Shown here piece after piece: positions 1 through 11,053 of a DNA stretch of 64,000 nt; within the stretch, counting starts at the first letter, position 1; each line of letters opens with the position of its first letter. The translations under genes were made by a program, and so were the position numbers. The stretch is from Augochlora pura (lineage: Eukaryota; Arthropoda; Insecta; Hymenoptera; Halictidae). The DNA is taken from NCBI RefSeq assembly GCF_028453695.1, contig NC_135772.1, positions 4,836,001-4,900,000 of the forward strand, written 5' to 3'. The notes beneath the pieces are model-generated. The model saw only the letters and a program-made list of their open reading frames with translations, ran no database searches and was not told where the DNA came from.

Positions 1-816
1 AAAATCTTAATAATCGAAATATTATATATCATTTTTGAAATAGAAAATACGATGTGAATTGGAAGTCAAGAAAAATCTCAATGCTTTAATATTTATTTAA
101 ACGTTTGCAGACAATTTTAAAATACTGTGTTGTCGCCGGCAACCCCTCTAGGTTTAGTAAACGCGACTGAAGTCTCTATTCTCATTGGACAGTCTCCTTT
201 ATATTCTGTTCAATCGCGACACTTTTGTAAAATACATGCTTTAATAAAGAATGTCAAAGTATACAGTGGGGAACAAAATTGAGTCAACATTTTTGTAATG
301 GTATAATTTTTTGAAAACTGATCCAAGTTAAATTTTTCTGTGAATATTAGAAGGATTAGTTCACTGTACAATGAATGAAATACTTGAAATAAAAAAAATG
401 TAAAAGAGATAAAAACCTTTTTTATCTGAGCCTGTAATAATAATTTAAAGAATGCATCTGGTATTTCTCTAAATCAATTTTTTAAATATACTCTACAGGC
501 TCTGAATTAATTCTCCCAACTCTCACAGAAAAATTCAAGTTATTAGACCAATTTAAAAAAAGTAATACTTAAAAGTGTTGACTCAATCTTGCTGCCACTG
601 TATGTCCTCTTAGCTGTCTTCAAATCACTTCTCTGGGATATCGCAAACTCAACACTTGGGGGAGTTGTCAATTACACGGATACACTCCAATTTAAACCCT
701 GAACTGATACGTCACTCACTAAAAGTCGCGTGGACGAACGATAATAATGCGACAATTGACAAATAATGTGAGGGGCCGACTGTTTAGCTCTATGCTCGAT
801 GATCGAATGCACTCAC
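1..816. other. Intron of the leftmost minus-strand gene (partial), AT-rich
   Basis: I see no coding sequence here. The stretch lies downstream (minus strand) of a short first coding exon that ends in a strong donor, so it is most simply the first intron of a gene whose remaining exons lie left of the window. It contains the MITE described at 264-600. Confidence 0.4.
264..600. mobile_element. Tc1/mariner-like MITE with long inverted ends
   Basis: The ends are inverted copies. The left begins CAGTGGGGAACAAAATTGAG and the reverse complement of the right begins CAGTGGCAGCAAGATTGAGT; both go on to GTCAACA, and similarity resumes about 80-95 nt in (AATTTTTCTGTGA on both sides). The element is flanked by TA at 262-263 and 601-602, the target duplication of Tc1/mariner transposons. 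At 337 bp with no transposase frame it is a non-autonomous element. Family assignment rests on the TA duplication and TIR style only. Confidence 0.8.
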
Positions 817-828
817 GAGAAGTCGCAT
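817..828 (-). CDS. Short first coding exon (Met-Arg-Leu-Leu) of a cuticle-like gene leaving the window
   Basis: On the minus strand an ATG at 828 gives ATG CGA CTT CTC, followed at once by a consensus GTGAGT donor (816-811). A TATA element sits about 95 nt upstream. TATA promoter, short leader and a first coding exon of a few codons ending just before a signal peptide is the layout of insect cuticular protein genes, and the confirmed RR gene at 7020 has the same arrangement. The rest of the protein is outside the window, so the product is inference. Confidence 0.4.
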
Positions 829-916
829 GACTGCCGGGAGAGGAGACGATGAACGGTGGATGCTCGATTCGCGGGTCCGTGCGTGGAAATCGGCCGACAG
901 TGCCGCGGTGGCTCTT

Positions 917-923
917 CTATATA
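917..923 (-). promoter_or_regulatory. TATA box (TATATAG) of the leftmost minus-strand gene
   Basis: TATATAG on the minus strand lies about 95 nt upstream of the ATG at 828 in a GC-richer pocket. A transcription start would be expected near 890-900, where the minus strand reads GCACTGTCGG. Confidence 0.45.
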
Positions 924-929
924 CTCGGA

Positions 930-3900
930 GTTGCCCCCGTGTAATTGGCTAGCCAAGCAGACGGCCGGTGGCTACCTACTTTTAAAGTAATTCTGCCTCT
1001 GGTAACGACCCGGACCGCCCCGCCTCGGACCCCCGCGCCTCGGGGCCTTTCGGGATATTATCGCAGTCGATTGCAAGAAAACATCGCTGGCGCAACACGC
1101 CTGCAAACGGTGCAAACGGTGCGAACCCGATCTAGGAAGCTGCGCCAAGGTGTCCGGAGGTTACGGGTTTAAGAGCCCCTCCGCGAAAGAGGAACGCCGC
1201 CGCCTTTCCGCCCCATTGTTTTTTAAACCAACACTCGCACGATTAAACGGTTCGCTGCTTCGCCTATAACCGGCCGGAAACGGGAACCGGAAAATGGACA
1301 TTTATCCTGCGTTTCGCAGTCCGAAATATTTCAGTATGATTTCAACCCTCACCAAGCAATTTATTTAACAATTTCGAATCGCAATTCTAGATTTACCATA
1401 CGCCTAGATTAACAAGAATAAGTAAATAATACTGACAGGAGAGGAGAGCTTTATCCTGACTTAATACCTTGACGCACCCCTTTTCCAACCCCTAACCTAG
1501 TCGCAATAATTATAGTCCCTCGAATTTCGTCAAAAACAGAAAGAAAATTTATGTCTCTATTTTTTGATGAAAATATGATCCAGTACACTTCGAATGATTA
1601 TTAAAATTCATTTTTTAATCCACAGCAGCTCGCATTAATATTCGGACAGCGCGGAATGTTCGAATTCCAATCCGCGGAAACACGTACCATGAATGAAACA
1701 GAACCGTTGCATAGCGCACTTTCATTAGCACAAAATTAAGCCGACCCGTTACTCAATCGGTCCTTTACAAGTCAAAGAAATCTGGAAGCCAATGAAACCT
1801 GTTCCGAGCATCAAATAGCTCAGCAGTGCTCTATTATAACATAACCCGAGTGAAACCGCGTCCTTCTCGCCTGGTTTTTTTCCCTCAGCCTAGAAATCGG
1901 AACGCGATCGCTTTAATTAATTTATTAGAATTTTCAATAAAAGATACAGCATCATCTGCGTCGTTAACATCGCGCCGACCGCGCTGGTGCAAACTTTCGA
2001 ACCCCGTTTAATTTCCCGGCTGTCGAACTTCCTTTCTAAACGCGCGGATTATCCGTGCATCGGAAGAAATTTCAGAAATGTAAGATGCCGATCGCGTTTC
2101 CCGCGCGGCGTCCCTGAACTTTCGAATCCGTAAAAACGCTACCGGACGAACAATAAATAAGTGAGCTTATCTATGGAAGCATCCTCGTCGTCCAAGAGCG
2201 ATCGTGTAACGCGATGGTAATTTATGCGAGCCGCGAATCGAGCGAACCCCGTTGTACCGACGTGGAAATTGAAATATGTACGACAAAATCGCGTTAGATA
2301 ATTTTCAAAGACTCGATGGAATCGATAGTTTTAAGCACGTAATTAAAAAGCGATCGTCAATTTAAGCGATCATAAAATAGAATTAATTATACGTAAGATA
2401 GACAGTTATTAAAATTGAGTACCGTAATAGTGTGTCTCTTACTATTTATATAACGCCGAATGTTAAATAATTTTTACATCACAGCCTTTAATATTTCCAA
2501 TATTTTTAATGTTACTTTGTGGAAAGCGACCTATTGATTACAATGATGATATCTTTTTAGCGAAAGTCCATGAACGTCCAATAATTCTCGAAATAAATAT
2601 AATATAAAAATGATTTCCGTTGCGAAAGAATAATTCGGAGCGAAACAATATTAGCCGTCGAGGTTACAAAAGGCGATCGTTCGAACCATCTAAACGAAAT
2701 ATGAAATCCCCATAAACCAGAGTTTTAAGGGGGCAGCCATAGCGTTTTTTATTGCTCGCGGAAATCACGGCAATTTTCGAGATTACCGAATTCTTGTTAC
2801 CATCATTACGACACATACTTCGCCGAAAAAAATCTCAGAAGCAGGAAGTTTTTATCGGTGCCGGCATAAAGCACAGAAAAGTACAGCATAATTTTTACTT
2901 TCCGCATCGGCGTCTGTTTAAGTTACTAATTAATTCGCTCGCATTTTTACGGCCAGAGTCTGCTGCTTTATGTCTTTAAAACGCCGACAAATCGTTGCGT
3001 TGTTACGAAGAATGTTGACTAATCACGAGATGGTAATGCGAGAGTGAGTCAACGTTCTAGAAGTTTTATATCTTCTAAAATATTTTGTGTTCTGCAACGC
3101 TGTTATTAATATACGTCATGATACGTATTTTTAATATAAAAATAGCACTAACTATAAAAAAATCGCCAGTAATATTTAACATTTTATTTAACACAGAATC
3201 CATTAATTTTTTAAAGGCCCTTCGATTTCAACCCCTAAGTTAATGATATATATTATTTCAAGGCGAATTAAATTTAAATCCCGCGCAATTTATATTTTTA
3301 TCCACCGTAGAAAGTGCGAAATAAATCGGGGAAACGTGAGCCAGATCATGCTCCACCATCGATCCTGTCAAAAACTGTTCGTTTTAACGAGACTATTTAT
3401 TTTTAGGAACGCCAGTCTATTCAGCGGAGTTTCGCGGAACGAAAAGGGGCCAACAAAATAATTCCGCGGCGCGAAATTAATTGGCCACGTGAGTCATGTA
3501 AGCCCGCAGAAAACTAGTCTGGTAAAAACACGAAAACCCCGACAAGAAAAGTTCCTCGATGATATTCGAAAGGCACGATGAGAAAAAAGGATACCGTTCT
3601 GCGGAAACAGACGGAGAAAGTACATCACGAGGAAGAACGCTGTGTTTCCGCGGGATCGTTTGAAATTGGTACGTGGATCTAATCGGATCGGCGATGTTGA
3701 ACATGAACCATTTTCACTCGATCCGTGTGTTCCGTTTTTCTTGAAATAATCAGACAACGACGCGATAATGTAAATCGAGGATAATGCGCTACTATTGCTC
3801 AATTATCCATAAATGCTATACGATATCTGCGACATCGCTTTCGATTTTTGTATCCTACAATTTTCATTTTTAAAACCACTTAAAACTCTGTATTATATAT

Positions 3901-6900
3901 AATAGTATTTTTAATATTATTTTAAATAGCATACTGCTTTATTTTAGACGATTTGAAATTTAATAATGAAATTTCGAGTCTAATAATGACAATAAGTGCC
4001 CGAATAGTATGAAAGGGTGGCAAAACGTGCACTGAATTTTTAAAAAAAATTGGTATATCAATAATCGGTGCTTCTAATCCAAGATTTTGACGCTATCAAA
4101 AGCTGTTAATTAGATTTATCTCTCCGAGCGTACGCTATCCATCGAAACCGTGGGCCGGTCTTTTCTCCGCACATGATTGAGTACAATTACTTCCTCGCAA
4201 TTAAACGTACCGCCGGATTGTATCTGCGCCGGAAGTAGAGTTTTCAGCCGACACAGGAATCCGACACGTTAAACGGCCGATTGAAAAACGACGAAACAAA
4301 ATCACATGGGAAGGCGCGTTCGACGGTATTGAAAAGTAAAAGTAACCAGCTGACTCACGTGGCGCGGGGAAAACGAGAACAGAAGATAGTCAGGCAAACG
4401 GACTATAGCCGGTGAGAGGAATGTTAATTGTAATAATTAGAAAAATGAAAAAACTATCGATACAATTTTACATCGGTAAAAATTCAACGAGAGAAATTAA
4501 ACGCGATAATCCCATGGAAAGTAGACGGCGATAATTAAAAAACAAAACAGGTAATTCTGTCGAAACAATCTCAGATGTAGCTGACAATTGCGTAAATCAT
4601 CGAATAAAAAGAATCGTAAAACTCTGGGTAGACGTCATTAACTAGCGCCGTACTAATAAAAACGTTCTCCGCGAAAAATAGCATATGTAGAACTTGGGCA
4701 ACTAATAATAGAATAGTTACAATTAACGACATGACGTCGAATCGGCGATGTCGAAATTTTCTTCTTGCCAATGCGAACCCGGAACCGATGGAAATACTTT
4801 ACAAAGACCCCGGTTCTTTCTAATGGTGGGTTATACTATTCGAGTTAATTATCTCCGCGCTCTACGTGAAATCCTGGAAATAGGTTTGTCTGATTTGATA
4901 TAGAACATCGTTAGCAAACTTTTCGCTGCGAGATTCGCTGAAAGATTTGTTGAAGGGATGCTGACGTTAACGCGAAACGCTTCTCTCTCCGTGTAAGCGC
5001 ATTAATTGATAGCTGCCGCAATCCCCGAGTTCGCATAAGCAGATACGATATCATTGAGTTTCCGTGTACACGCGTGGAATAATAATGGTATCATTTTCAA
5101 ACGAACGATCTGATCAGATCGTTCGACGGAGTAATGCCTGGGAAAGTGTGGGGTGTTGCAAAAAGTCTCAATTAGTCGGCGACGAACGCATAAAATTATT
5201 ATAGGCAAACAATTCGATTTTATCGTTCAGATCGGAGCATTGATTTCTTGTTTCATATTGTCGAATTGTTACCCTCCTTTTATCGTAGACTGCAGATGCA
5301 ACGCATTGTGCAATTGACTCTTCAATGCTTAGACAAGATCTGTAAATTTTTTAATTTAATAATTAAATGAAAGAAGCAAGTAGATTTATTTGAATTAACT
5401 GATAGTGGAAGAAATTCTTAAAAATAGGATTTTTTTTCAAAAACTTGGATTTAATAGACTAGTTAGATAACAAAGCGACTGTTCACGAGTTTACATGAAC
5501 ACACTTCGTCCCCAAAGTTCTCTGACTTATCGACTTAGTAATCGATGACTGATTATAGCGTCCTCTCCTCGTGGACAACAGTCGGTCGAAGAACTACTGA
5601 CTATGGTAGGATTGGAAGGTAAAGAGAATGTGTGGGTATAAATGCAACATGTCCATGGTTGAAATATACATAAACATCGTTTCAACAATTGTGACATTTT
5701 TTAGAAAATAATTTACTCTATACTCCTGTCAAAAATCTGAATTTGGTAGACGAAAAATGTCAATTTCAAAATTCTTCACCCTTCCATTTAAAAAAAAAAT
5801 TATCTTATTGCAAAATAAATTTTCAGAATAAATCGCCTAACTAATATAGAGCTAAGAGACATAATTAATACAGATTACAATTTACAAACTAATACAAATT
5901 ATAGATTACAAGAAAATGAAGAAATAAACCACCCTTCGAGGGGTTGTAAAATTAATTTCTCTGAAATTAAACCATAAGCTTTCTAATTTATTACGAAGTT
6001 AGATGAACTAATCAGACATTATTATACTGTTCTCTAGACCCAGTCCTTTACAAACATTACGTAAAATCCGGATATCCTTCCGGAAATAGGTGAGGATAGA
6101 CACGTTTTATGCAGTTATGCATTCGTGTCCGTAAATGAGAGACTCTTTTTAAGTCGGATGTAAAACAAACATTCTCTCCTCCTACGTAACGAAACGAGTA
6201 GGTTTCACGAACAGCGAGAAGAATTAGTTACGTCAAATTAAATGAAATTGTTCGGCGAGCTCTCTAGCGTTGAAAATAACACGCGAGCGACGAAAGCAAT
6301 GCCAAGAATGACAGCGGAGTGCAAGCAAAGTAGAATGCGTACGGTATCAAAGGATCAATATACAAGTATAATAAAATATAGAGTTCCTGTATCGTTCTAT
6401 TAGAATTGCCAAGGCCATCGATATTTTTTTAGAATAGAAATAGATAGTTCTATTAGTGTATCATGATAGCTAAGATCAAGAACAATTAAAAAATAATTAA
6501 AAATCGCGACTTAAGGTCTCGCGAGATCGCGTTACTATAGGTCATTTTATATAATTCTATTTAATCAATACTCGCTACATAATTCTATTTAAATAAAAAT
6601 TGATGGCCTTGAAATCTCTAGAAATTTTAGAAAATAATCATTTCCATCACAAGTCTTGCTAAATTCCCTAATCGAGAAAAGAACCGTCACAGTGCACCAG
6701 CGCTAAGAATAATGCATAGGTGACACGGCAGTGAGCATGTCGAACAAAAAGAATTATTCTACGACCCGCGTGGCTGGTGAACAACACAATGAAAGACACT
6801 TCGGTAGTACAAGTTACCGGGATGAAAGTTGAATGGTAGTCGATAGGCGTGGTTGAAGATCGGAGTGCAATCTGCGTTATTCTGCGGCCGGGGCGCGCGG

Positions 6901-6940
6901 GCGGCCATCAAGGCCTCTTCAGGTCAACGCGATCCAGTCT
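930..6940. other. Intergenic, no supported gene; contains a 24-bp perfect palindrome
   Basis: Short frames occur on both strands but none shows domain similarity, splice logic or a coherent start. The region separates two divergently oriented genes (minus at 828, plus at 7020). A perfect palindrome lies at 5102-5125 (see findings). Around 5920-5960 is the motif CCACCCTTCGAGGGGTTG, which looks like a dispersed repeat end, though I could not define the element. Confidence 0.6.
5102..5125. repeat. Perfect 24-bp palindrome
   Basis: Half-site CGAACGATCTGA is followed directly by its exact reverse complement with no spacer. No gene is within 1.8 kb. Function unknown. Confidence 0.9.
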
Positions 6941-6944
6941 GCCG

Positions 6945-6951
6945 TATAAAA
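6945..6951 (+). promoter_or_regulatory. TATA box (TATAAAA) of the RR cuticle protein gene
   Basis: TATAAAA lies 75 nt upstream of the ATG at 7020. A start about 30 nt downstream falls in TCGAGCACTG (6971-6980). A focused TATA promoter is usual for strongly, stage-specifically expressed cuticle genes. Confidence 0.65.
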
Positions 6952-7019
6952 CGCCCCTCTCGACGATCCTTCGAGCACTGTTGTACTTCTCGTCGCCCAG
7001 TTGTCGTTATTTCCCTATT

Positions 7020-8300
7020 ATGGGCGCCATGATCGTAAGTACAAGCACTCGCTGTCAATATTAATATCAATTCTGTCAAATTAATATCAATTCCTTCAAA
7101 TTAACACCACTGAACAATTAAAAAATTCCGATTTCGGTACTATCGCAATTTACGAAGCAATTTCGGAATTGTTTAAACATTCCAGGTGTTCCTATTCTGT
7201 ACCATGGCACTGGCATTGTGTCGACCGTCGAATGCCCAGTACCAGCCACCCCAGCAGGCTGCAATTTTGAGCGACGCGAGATATTTGGCTGGCGACGGGA
7301 CATTCGGAGCCGCGTACTCCCAAGAAGATGGCGTCGAGTTCAAAGAGGAGAGCGACGTTTATGGAAATCGGCGTGGGTCTTACTCTTACGTTGACCCAAC
7401 CGGCCAAAGGCGTACGGTGTCGTACACGGCTGGGAAAAACGGCTTCCAGGTATGCGAGAATATCATTTGAATAATTAATTAATTATTAACGCCGTTCCTC
7501 ATACTTCGCTGATGCATGCGGTGCATTGAGAAATCGAATACAATTGTTGCCTGCCGGAGAAACTAATTTCCATAGTTTCGATCTCTTACGCCGATGTTAC
7601 CACATACGAATACCACGGTTACCACGTTCGAATATTCATGGCTGGTTTACGATTATTGTTTTCTGTGAGCTAACACCGTAATTTCATTTGATTTTTGATC
7701 TGCTGTTCGATTTCATCCCTAAGAATACGAAAGGATGTATTACTACTAAGATAGAACATCGTGGCGGATATAATGGAGAATATTATAATTTTTTCAAGTG
7801 ATCCGCCTAACTTTTGACATCCTAATTTCGAGTAAAAATATTGTAGCAATTAACGGGCCAACGAGATAGTTTCCATCGTAATTTTCCAGGCGACCGGTGA
7901 CGGTATTCCTGTACCACCCCCGCAAGTGCCGCCTCAACCAGAATACGAGCCGTTGCCGCAATACAACCCGCCGGATTATCAACCCCCGATCCGACGTCCA
8001 CCCGCCCAGCAACCTTATCAACGACCCACTGCACCGGTGTACGAGCCGCAACCGCAACCCCCGCCCGTCTATCAACCGGAGCCCCAGTACGCGTACAGGC
8101 CACGACCACCGCCTCCGCCACCCCCGGAAATCGAATCTATACCGTCGTACAACCCCCGATCGCATTATCAACCCCCGTCCAGGCCGTTGCCGCAATACAA
8201 CGAGATCACCACGCCGTCACCCCGAAGATTCTATCCACCAGGGAAGCTGAGCTTCAACAGGACACCCGACGGCTATTCGTACACCTTCAGTAAAAGTTAA
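7020..8300 (+). CDS. RR-type cuticular protein (chitin_bind_4), proline-rich tail
   Basis: Three coding exons: 7020-7034, 7186-7449, 7890-8300 (phase 0 at both junctions), about 229 aa. Exon 1 encodes only MGAMI. Exon 2 adds VFLFCTMALALCRPSNAQ, completing a signal peptide of about 23 residues, then the Rebers-Riddiford chitin-binding region: acidic GVEFKEESDVYGNRRGSYSY, VDPTGQRRTVSYTAGKNGF, joined across the splice to QATGDGIPVPPP. This is the extended consensus that binds chitin in the procuticle. Exon 3 is a low-complexity tail with repeated YQPP, PLPQYN and polyproline, ending LSFNRTPDGYSYTFSKS. Secreted by epidermis into the cuticle (family knowledge). The RR-1 or RR-2 subclass is not decided. 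Start chosen because it joins the signal peptide in frame and follows a TATA box. Confidence 0.92.
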
Positions 8301-8543
8301 ATCACCTGAGGACAGTGCCTTGTGCGAGGATCGCGCGACGATCGAGGAAAAGTGAGTACTGTACAGTCGAGGAAACGACAGTCGTGAGAATGATAGAGCA
8401 TAGATGAGAGATTCGGCTACGTTATTCTCTCTATAACTGGCAGCAAGATACGTATCCTGGCAAAATCTTGTATTTTTTCGAATTTTTCTTTCCTTTTTAT
8501 GGAACGTTTTGCTAATTAAAAAAAAACATTAAACATGATACAG

Positions 8544-8617
8544 TTACGATCACAATTACTTATGTAATAGGTAATTAAGCAGAGTTCAACTTATTACACA
8601 AGTAATTAAAATCGTAA
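8544..8617. repeat. Imperfect inverted repeat (hairpin) downstream of the cuticle gene
   Basis: Left arm 8544-8572 and the reverse complement of 8589-8617 share 24 of 29 positions by eye (both begin TTACGAT, share AATTACTT and TGTAATA) around a 16-nt loop. It lies about 245 bp after the cuticle stop codon, possibly in its 3' UTR. It could be a small MITE remnant or an RNA hairpin. Confidence 0.6.
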
Positions 8618-11045
8618 TTGCAACGTGCTTGATGCCATTTCGACCCCTTGAGTGACTGTCTCTGGCTCGCGTAACGCACAGACGTCGCTCGGTACATTTA
8701 TTAACAATTTAATAGCATCCATATTTGCACGCCACTTTGCTTTACTATCTGGCTGCTCTGGACACCACTTGGATAATTTTTATTTATTGTACCACTGTTG
8801 CTTCGTTGAATTACGCAACACTGTAGATTGATTTTGAAATTTCGCAAGCGATTGCAAATTTATTCGATTCTAATTTCTTTTTCGTTTCTTTAAGGCGTAA
8901 TTTAACGAGGCATATATTTAACTTATATAGTATAATCGCAAGTAATTATTGTACAATCGAACCTCATATACTACCTTACCGCGAACTACACTGCGATATA
9001 ATCATGGAAACTTAGTATAGTTAATTTATACGTTGACATATTATTATATAGAAGTTTGGAGGCGTTTCTCGTATTTATAAATTATACGCGCGGAAACTGT
9101 CGAACGCGTTGACTCGAACGATCATGTATTCGTAATTAGGAGATTGTGGGTAACTAGAGCCTTGTCCATGATCTTACCTCTACCGCGAGGCTTTTTCCGC
9201 TATGAACGGGTAAAACTTCCTGCATAAAGGTTTGCATACGTTTTGCATAAATTTCCAAGGGAACGCAACGAATAAATTAGCTCTGGTTAGTCTCAATTAA
9301 AATCGTCTTTTACATTCTTACTTTCACTGAGGCCGCGCGAGTCACGTAAATGTTCGCATCACCCCGCGATCAATTACATCCGAGGGAAAGTTTTGTCATA
9401 CTGTATCAAACTTGGTCCCTGTCGCTATATACTGTACAAAGCTGACATTTTTATTGTACTAAAAATTAACTGTCAACGGCGATCTCGAAAGCAAGTAACA
9501 ATTATACTATTTTCTAAGTGGCGCGATAGGAAAAGAATTTTGCAAGGAGCAGAAATCATTTAAATATTCTTCTGTATAAAGTGTAAAAAAGAAATCTTGA
9601 AAAATGAAATAAATTTGGAAATATCGATCAATATGTTTACGTATGTATAAGTGAGAAAAAGGTAGAGGAAAATGCTGGCGAATAAATTATTTAATGTTCG
9701 TCGATCGATGAGATTTTCTACCACGCATTGCACGGCCAACGCCCCATGGTTTGCATAGCAATTTCCTTTTCAAATGCGAGCACAATCCCGCGCACTTCGG
9801 GGTCACAGTATACTTTCATCGAGCAACCTTTGACGTTCCCCCACGGTATCGCAATAAACTTATGGGAAACTCACGACTCACGGAGGAAGATGCATTATAA
9901 GTTACACCATCCGAACTGTTAAATGCCACGTGAGCAAATCCTTGCCCTTGTTCTTTTCCCTTTTTCCTTGCACTTTCCAACTTCAGCTTTTTAACCAGGC
10001 TTCGGAATATTCTATTCGCAATCTATCGAAGCTGTTAAAATAATAATTTGTATTAATAAGCACCTGAACGCGAGGTTTTTAATTTCGTTAAAGATAGATC
10101 ACCCAAAGTTCAGACCGCGGTTTTCGAACCATTGTGTCACCGATTTCGAGTAACACGTTCGCGACGTCGTTTCTAGACAAAGGGACGATTATCTCATTAT
10201 CTTGGCTCGCGAATAATACCCGTGCAACAGCGGGGAAAAATGCAGTTTGGTCAAGCCGTCCGTTTACTGGTGTACCCGTACCTGCACCCTGCGAACCCGT
10301 AGGCCCCGTGCTCGTGCTCGGCGCATACCAGTATTACGGGGCGCGGCAAGGCAAACCAGCCATATCGGAGCAGGAACTCGATAACCTTAAAGGTGGGCCG
10401 AAAGAAATGCATACCGTAACGTTTCGCATCATGTTGCTGTCGTTTAAGAAAGTCGATCGGGGATTTAATTTACAGGCAACCGGGCGCAGCACCGGATGCA
10501 ACGCGGCGACAGTAGTCGCATACTTGTCGAGCCACTGTTCCTCACCCGTGTTACGCGCGGTCCTTGGCTCACATTTCGTCAGAATTCAACGTCGCTGCTA
10601 ATCGTATCGGTTCGATAATAGCAGTTGCACTAATAGTACACTTCTACTTGCAAGCATGTTACCTGTTATCATTATTATTTGGCTGAGAAGGAATTAAATT
10701 CGAAAAGTTGCAGACCTCTGCACGAACTTCAAAACCGTACATGCGCTTTAGAATTTTGTATTATACAATTTTTAAATTAGAGCGGCGCAAGAATAATCGT
10801 GTTCTTTATACTTGAACTTTGTAGCGATATATTATACTTTCTACTATATTTTCTAGACGACGTTCTCAGCTTTTAGTCATTTTTACAGACGTTTCAGATA
10901 CTCGTAGCCTATCGTACGAAGAGTTTCAGCGAGACTCATTTTTTCAGTCGTGTTTTATTTATAAAGGTACATGGGTATACATTTTCATTTTTATGATTAT
11001 GGCAGTAATAACCGACTCTGAGTAGCTGCGCGTGACATCCAACAG

Positions 11046-11053
11046 TATAAAAG
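11046..11053 (+). promoter_or_regulatory. Orphan TATA promoter (TATAAAAG) with initiator-like GCAGTG
   Basis: TATAAAAG at 11046-11053 is followed about 33 nt later by GGCAGTGG (close to the arthropod TCAGT initiator), then an A-rich leader into an ATG at 11128 that opens only about 21 codons. The spacing looks like a real focused promoter, but I cannot identify its gene. Confidence 0.35.

Noticed and set aside
7794..8250. Long Arg/Gly-rich minus-strand frames and a +1 frame over cuticle exon 3
   Set aside because: Shadows of the proline/glutamine/tyrosine-rich cuticle exon. The true frame continues the RR domain across the splice.
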